Assembly: GCF_964204645.1 (NCBI RefSeq)
Contig: NC_134025.1
Coordinates: forward strand, 22,412,001-22,476,000
Direction: 5' to 3'
DNA from: Tubulanus polymorphus
Lineage: Eukaryota; Nemertea; Palaeonemertea; Tubulaniformes; Tubulanidae
DNA length: 64,000 bases
The position numbers and the translations under genes are program-made. Numbering within the stretch: the first letter of the stretch is position 1; each line of letters starts with the position of its first letter. Shown piece after piece: positions 16,557-64,000 of the stretch. The notes under the pieces are model-generated. The model had not been told where the DNA came from and ran no database searches. It was given only the letters and a program-made list of their open reading frames with translations.

Positions 16557-17076
16557 ATTTACTGTACACTGTACACACTTTTGTCAGTGCTTCGTTTTTC
16601 ATTTTGACAACTGGTGACACGGCAATTTCGAAATGGTAATGATATCCGCAATAATCTGCTTATCAAATCTCATATCTACGGATTTATTAGTAATTGAAAA
16701 AACAAAGTCAAAAGCGACTGAAATGTGCAGCTTTGCGCGCTTATCTTTACAATAAAAGGGAGAGAAAACTTTACCATGGGCCACATACACACTTGAATCT
16801 AGTTGGAGAAAATACACACTACACAGGCTGCCAACTTTGTCATGTCTATATCCAAACTTCATAGGAGGCTTGCATTAAAAATTTTCATTAAATATCCTAA
16901 GTAGTCATGAAATTATTCGTAACTCAATTTATTCATTTAACTATAATCACGACCAACTAGCTATTACTGATTAATTCATACTTGTATATCTTCGCAATTA
17001 CAACATACTTTATATACTTTGATGCTTATATACATATGCATATAAACATTCTTTTTGTTTATCTATCGGCACCAAT

Positions 17077-17210
17077 TATAGCCGCGATCGCACGGTCATG
17101 CCAAATTTAGCTCCGGCCGAACAGGCACAGGCCTAATTAGCACCCGTGTGAACAGTTGTTCCGGGCCAAATTCGGCACAGGCCAATAACGCTCGTGTGAT
17201 CGCGGTTGTA
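17077..17210. mobile_element. Short MITE with AGCCGCGATCGCACG-type ends
   Basis: The ends TATAGCCGCGATCGCACG and CGTGTGATCGCGGTTGTA are inverted repeats around a GGCC-rich core. The composition is much more CpG-rich than its surroundings. The ends resemble those of the larger element at 45831-46248 (AGCTGCGTTCACACTAG), so the two may be one superfamily. Confidence 0.6.
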
Positions 17211-17451
17211 ATAAGGGATTATTCTATAACGTGTTGCAAAATTGTCTATTGGAAATCCCCCTTCCCTTGTCATCAAATATAAATGGCTAAATTTCTAACC
17301 CTACCCCTAATCGTATCATATATAGTAAATGAACGACCTCGAATCTAAATAAATAAAGCGCGCCGTATTATTCCTATAACTCGACGCGACAAAACTCAAT
17401 CACAGATGCTTTTTGTTTTCGTTTTCCGTCTTTCATCGTCTCGAATTGTCA

Positions 17452-63370
<45,919 letters not shown>

Positions 63371-63546
63371 GTAGGTTTCTGAAAGTTGACCGCGAGACGA
63401 AAAAAGAATTCAATAAGTTTCTATCCACCTGCGCAATTAGATTGTCGATTTAAACGGTTAATCTTTACTGATGAATGTTGAAAATCGCGTAAAAAGAACG
63501 CAAAACAAGCAATATAAAAACACATTTTTTGTTTTACCGAATTCAG

Positions 63547-63587
63547 GTTCTTCTACCAGTGATCAAGGTGACCTTCATAACCCTTGA
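63547..63587 (+). CDS. MLK: Candidate terminal exon or 21-nt microexon of MLK
   Basis: After the donor at 63371 the next acceptor-like site (AATTCAG at 63540-63546) opens a segment in the correct phase. It either reads GSSTSDQGDLHNP and stops at TGA 63585-63587, giving a short isoform without the Pro-rich tail, or splices out again at CAAG|gtgacc, giving a 21-nt microexon 63547-63567. MLK family proteins normally continue for several hundred residues, so the microexon or a later exon is more likely for the main isoform. Confidence 0.3.
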
Positions 63588-64000
63588 TTTGTGGTAACAT
63601 TTATTTTCGCTTGGCCTACTACCGCTAAGATTGAAAATCTAGAAGCTGATAAAAACAACAATATCGCCCGTTCTTTTAAAAGACGACTAGATAAAAGCTG
63701 CTTCCATCTTTTTCGATGAAAAAAAAAATTAGAAAAAGCACCCCCTTCGTTGAATCGAATCGACAAAATTTTCCTGCCTGTTTTAATTATGTTCAAGTGA
63801 GCTTGCCCTATCTTTATTGCTTAACATTTTGCGTCATAGAATTTTTCTTAGAAAATTCAAATATGATTACAGTGTCTTTAGATTATAGGGGCAATTGTTT
63901 GCCTATTGTCTGATCAGGTATAGATATGAATATAGGGGCAGGGAGCAGGGACATTCAATAGATTTCTGGGCAAGTTCTACTAATCGGCCCCTCCTCAAAC
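63588..64000. other. MLK intron at the window edge
   Basis: No further exon is supported up to the right edge; the MLK C-terminal exons must lie beyond it. Confidence 0.45.

Larger units (their letters stand above)
14181..17451. other. Intergenic DNA between NABP and PCNX
   Basis: This stretch holds the NABP 5' flank and the PCNX 3' flank; both genes are on the minus strand. No coding exon was supported in either direction. A TTTATT at 16927-16932 could be the PCNX poly(A) signal (AATAAA on the minus strand), about 520 bases past its stop. Two small inverted-repeat elements lie at 16482-16556 and 17077-17210. The remainder shows nothing specific. Confidence 0.55.

Overview
The window is nuclear DNA of an animal. 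It holds four intron-rich genes with GT-AG introns, AT-rich intergenic DNA, many short inverted-repeat transposons and simple-sequence tracts, and no prokaryotic gene organisation. The proteins are clear orthologues of conserved bilaterian families. The repeat content suits a marine invertebrate, perhaps a spiralian such as a mollusc, annelid or brachiopod, but the sequence alone does not fix the phylum.

Layout. (1) 1046-8178, + strand: the last 20 coding exons of DIP2 (disco-interacting protein 2), 932 residues ending in the family's conserved C-terminus; its 5' part lies left of the window. (2) 12206-14180, - strand: a complete six-exon gene for the single-strand-DNA-binding SOSS complex subunit B (NABP/hSSB family, 198 aa). 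It is easily missed because all its exons are short. (3) 17452-40465, - strand: a complete pecanex (PCNX) gene, 39 coding exons, 2454 aa, with reading phase kept across every junction. (4) 41284 to beyond the right edge, + strand: a mixed-lineage kinase (MLK; MAP3K9/10/11/21 family, Drosophila slipper) with SH3, kinase, leucine-zipper and CRIB regions, 593 aa visible. A 17.6 kb first intron splits the kinase domain between the HRD catalytic loop and the DFG motif.

DIP2 and NABP converge. NABP and PCNX lie in tandem. PCNX and MLK are head-to-head, with 818 bp between start codons, and this gap carries two oppositely oriented YY1-like ATGGCGGC motifs, as expected of a shared bidirectional promoter. 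The PCNX-MLK pairing appears to match the three PCNX-MAP3K pairs known in human, so it may be an ancient linkage. The genes do not form a pathway: lipid/acyl metabolism (DIP2), DNA-break repair (NABP), an ER membrane protein linked to Notch (PCNX) and JNK-pathway signalling (MLK).

Introns and intergenic DNA hold at least eight families of short non-autonomous elements, several with target-site duplications readable in the sequence. They include CAG-ended elements with 5-bp duplications, TTAA-targeting piggyBac-like elements, GGGCC-ended Harbinger-like elements (one nested in another element), and a foldback family whose ends carry a tRNA-Ser-like B-box segment. No autonomous transposase or reverse transcriptase was seen. 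I found no CRISPR array, operon or new multi-gene system.
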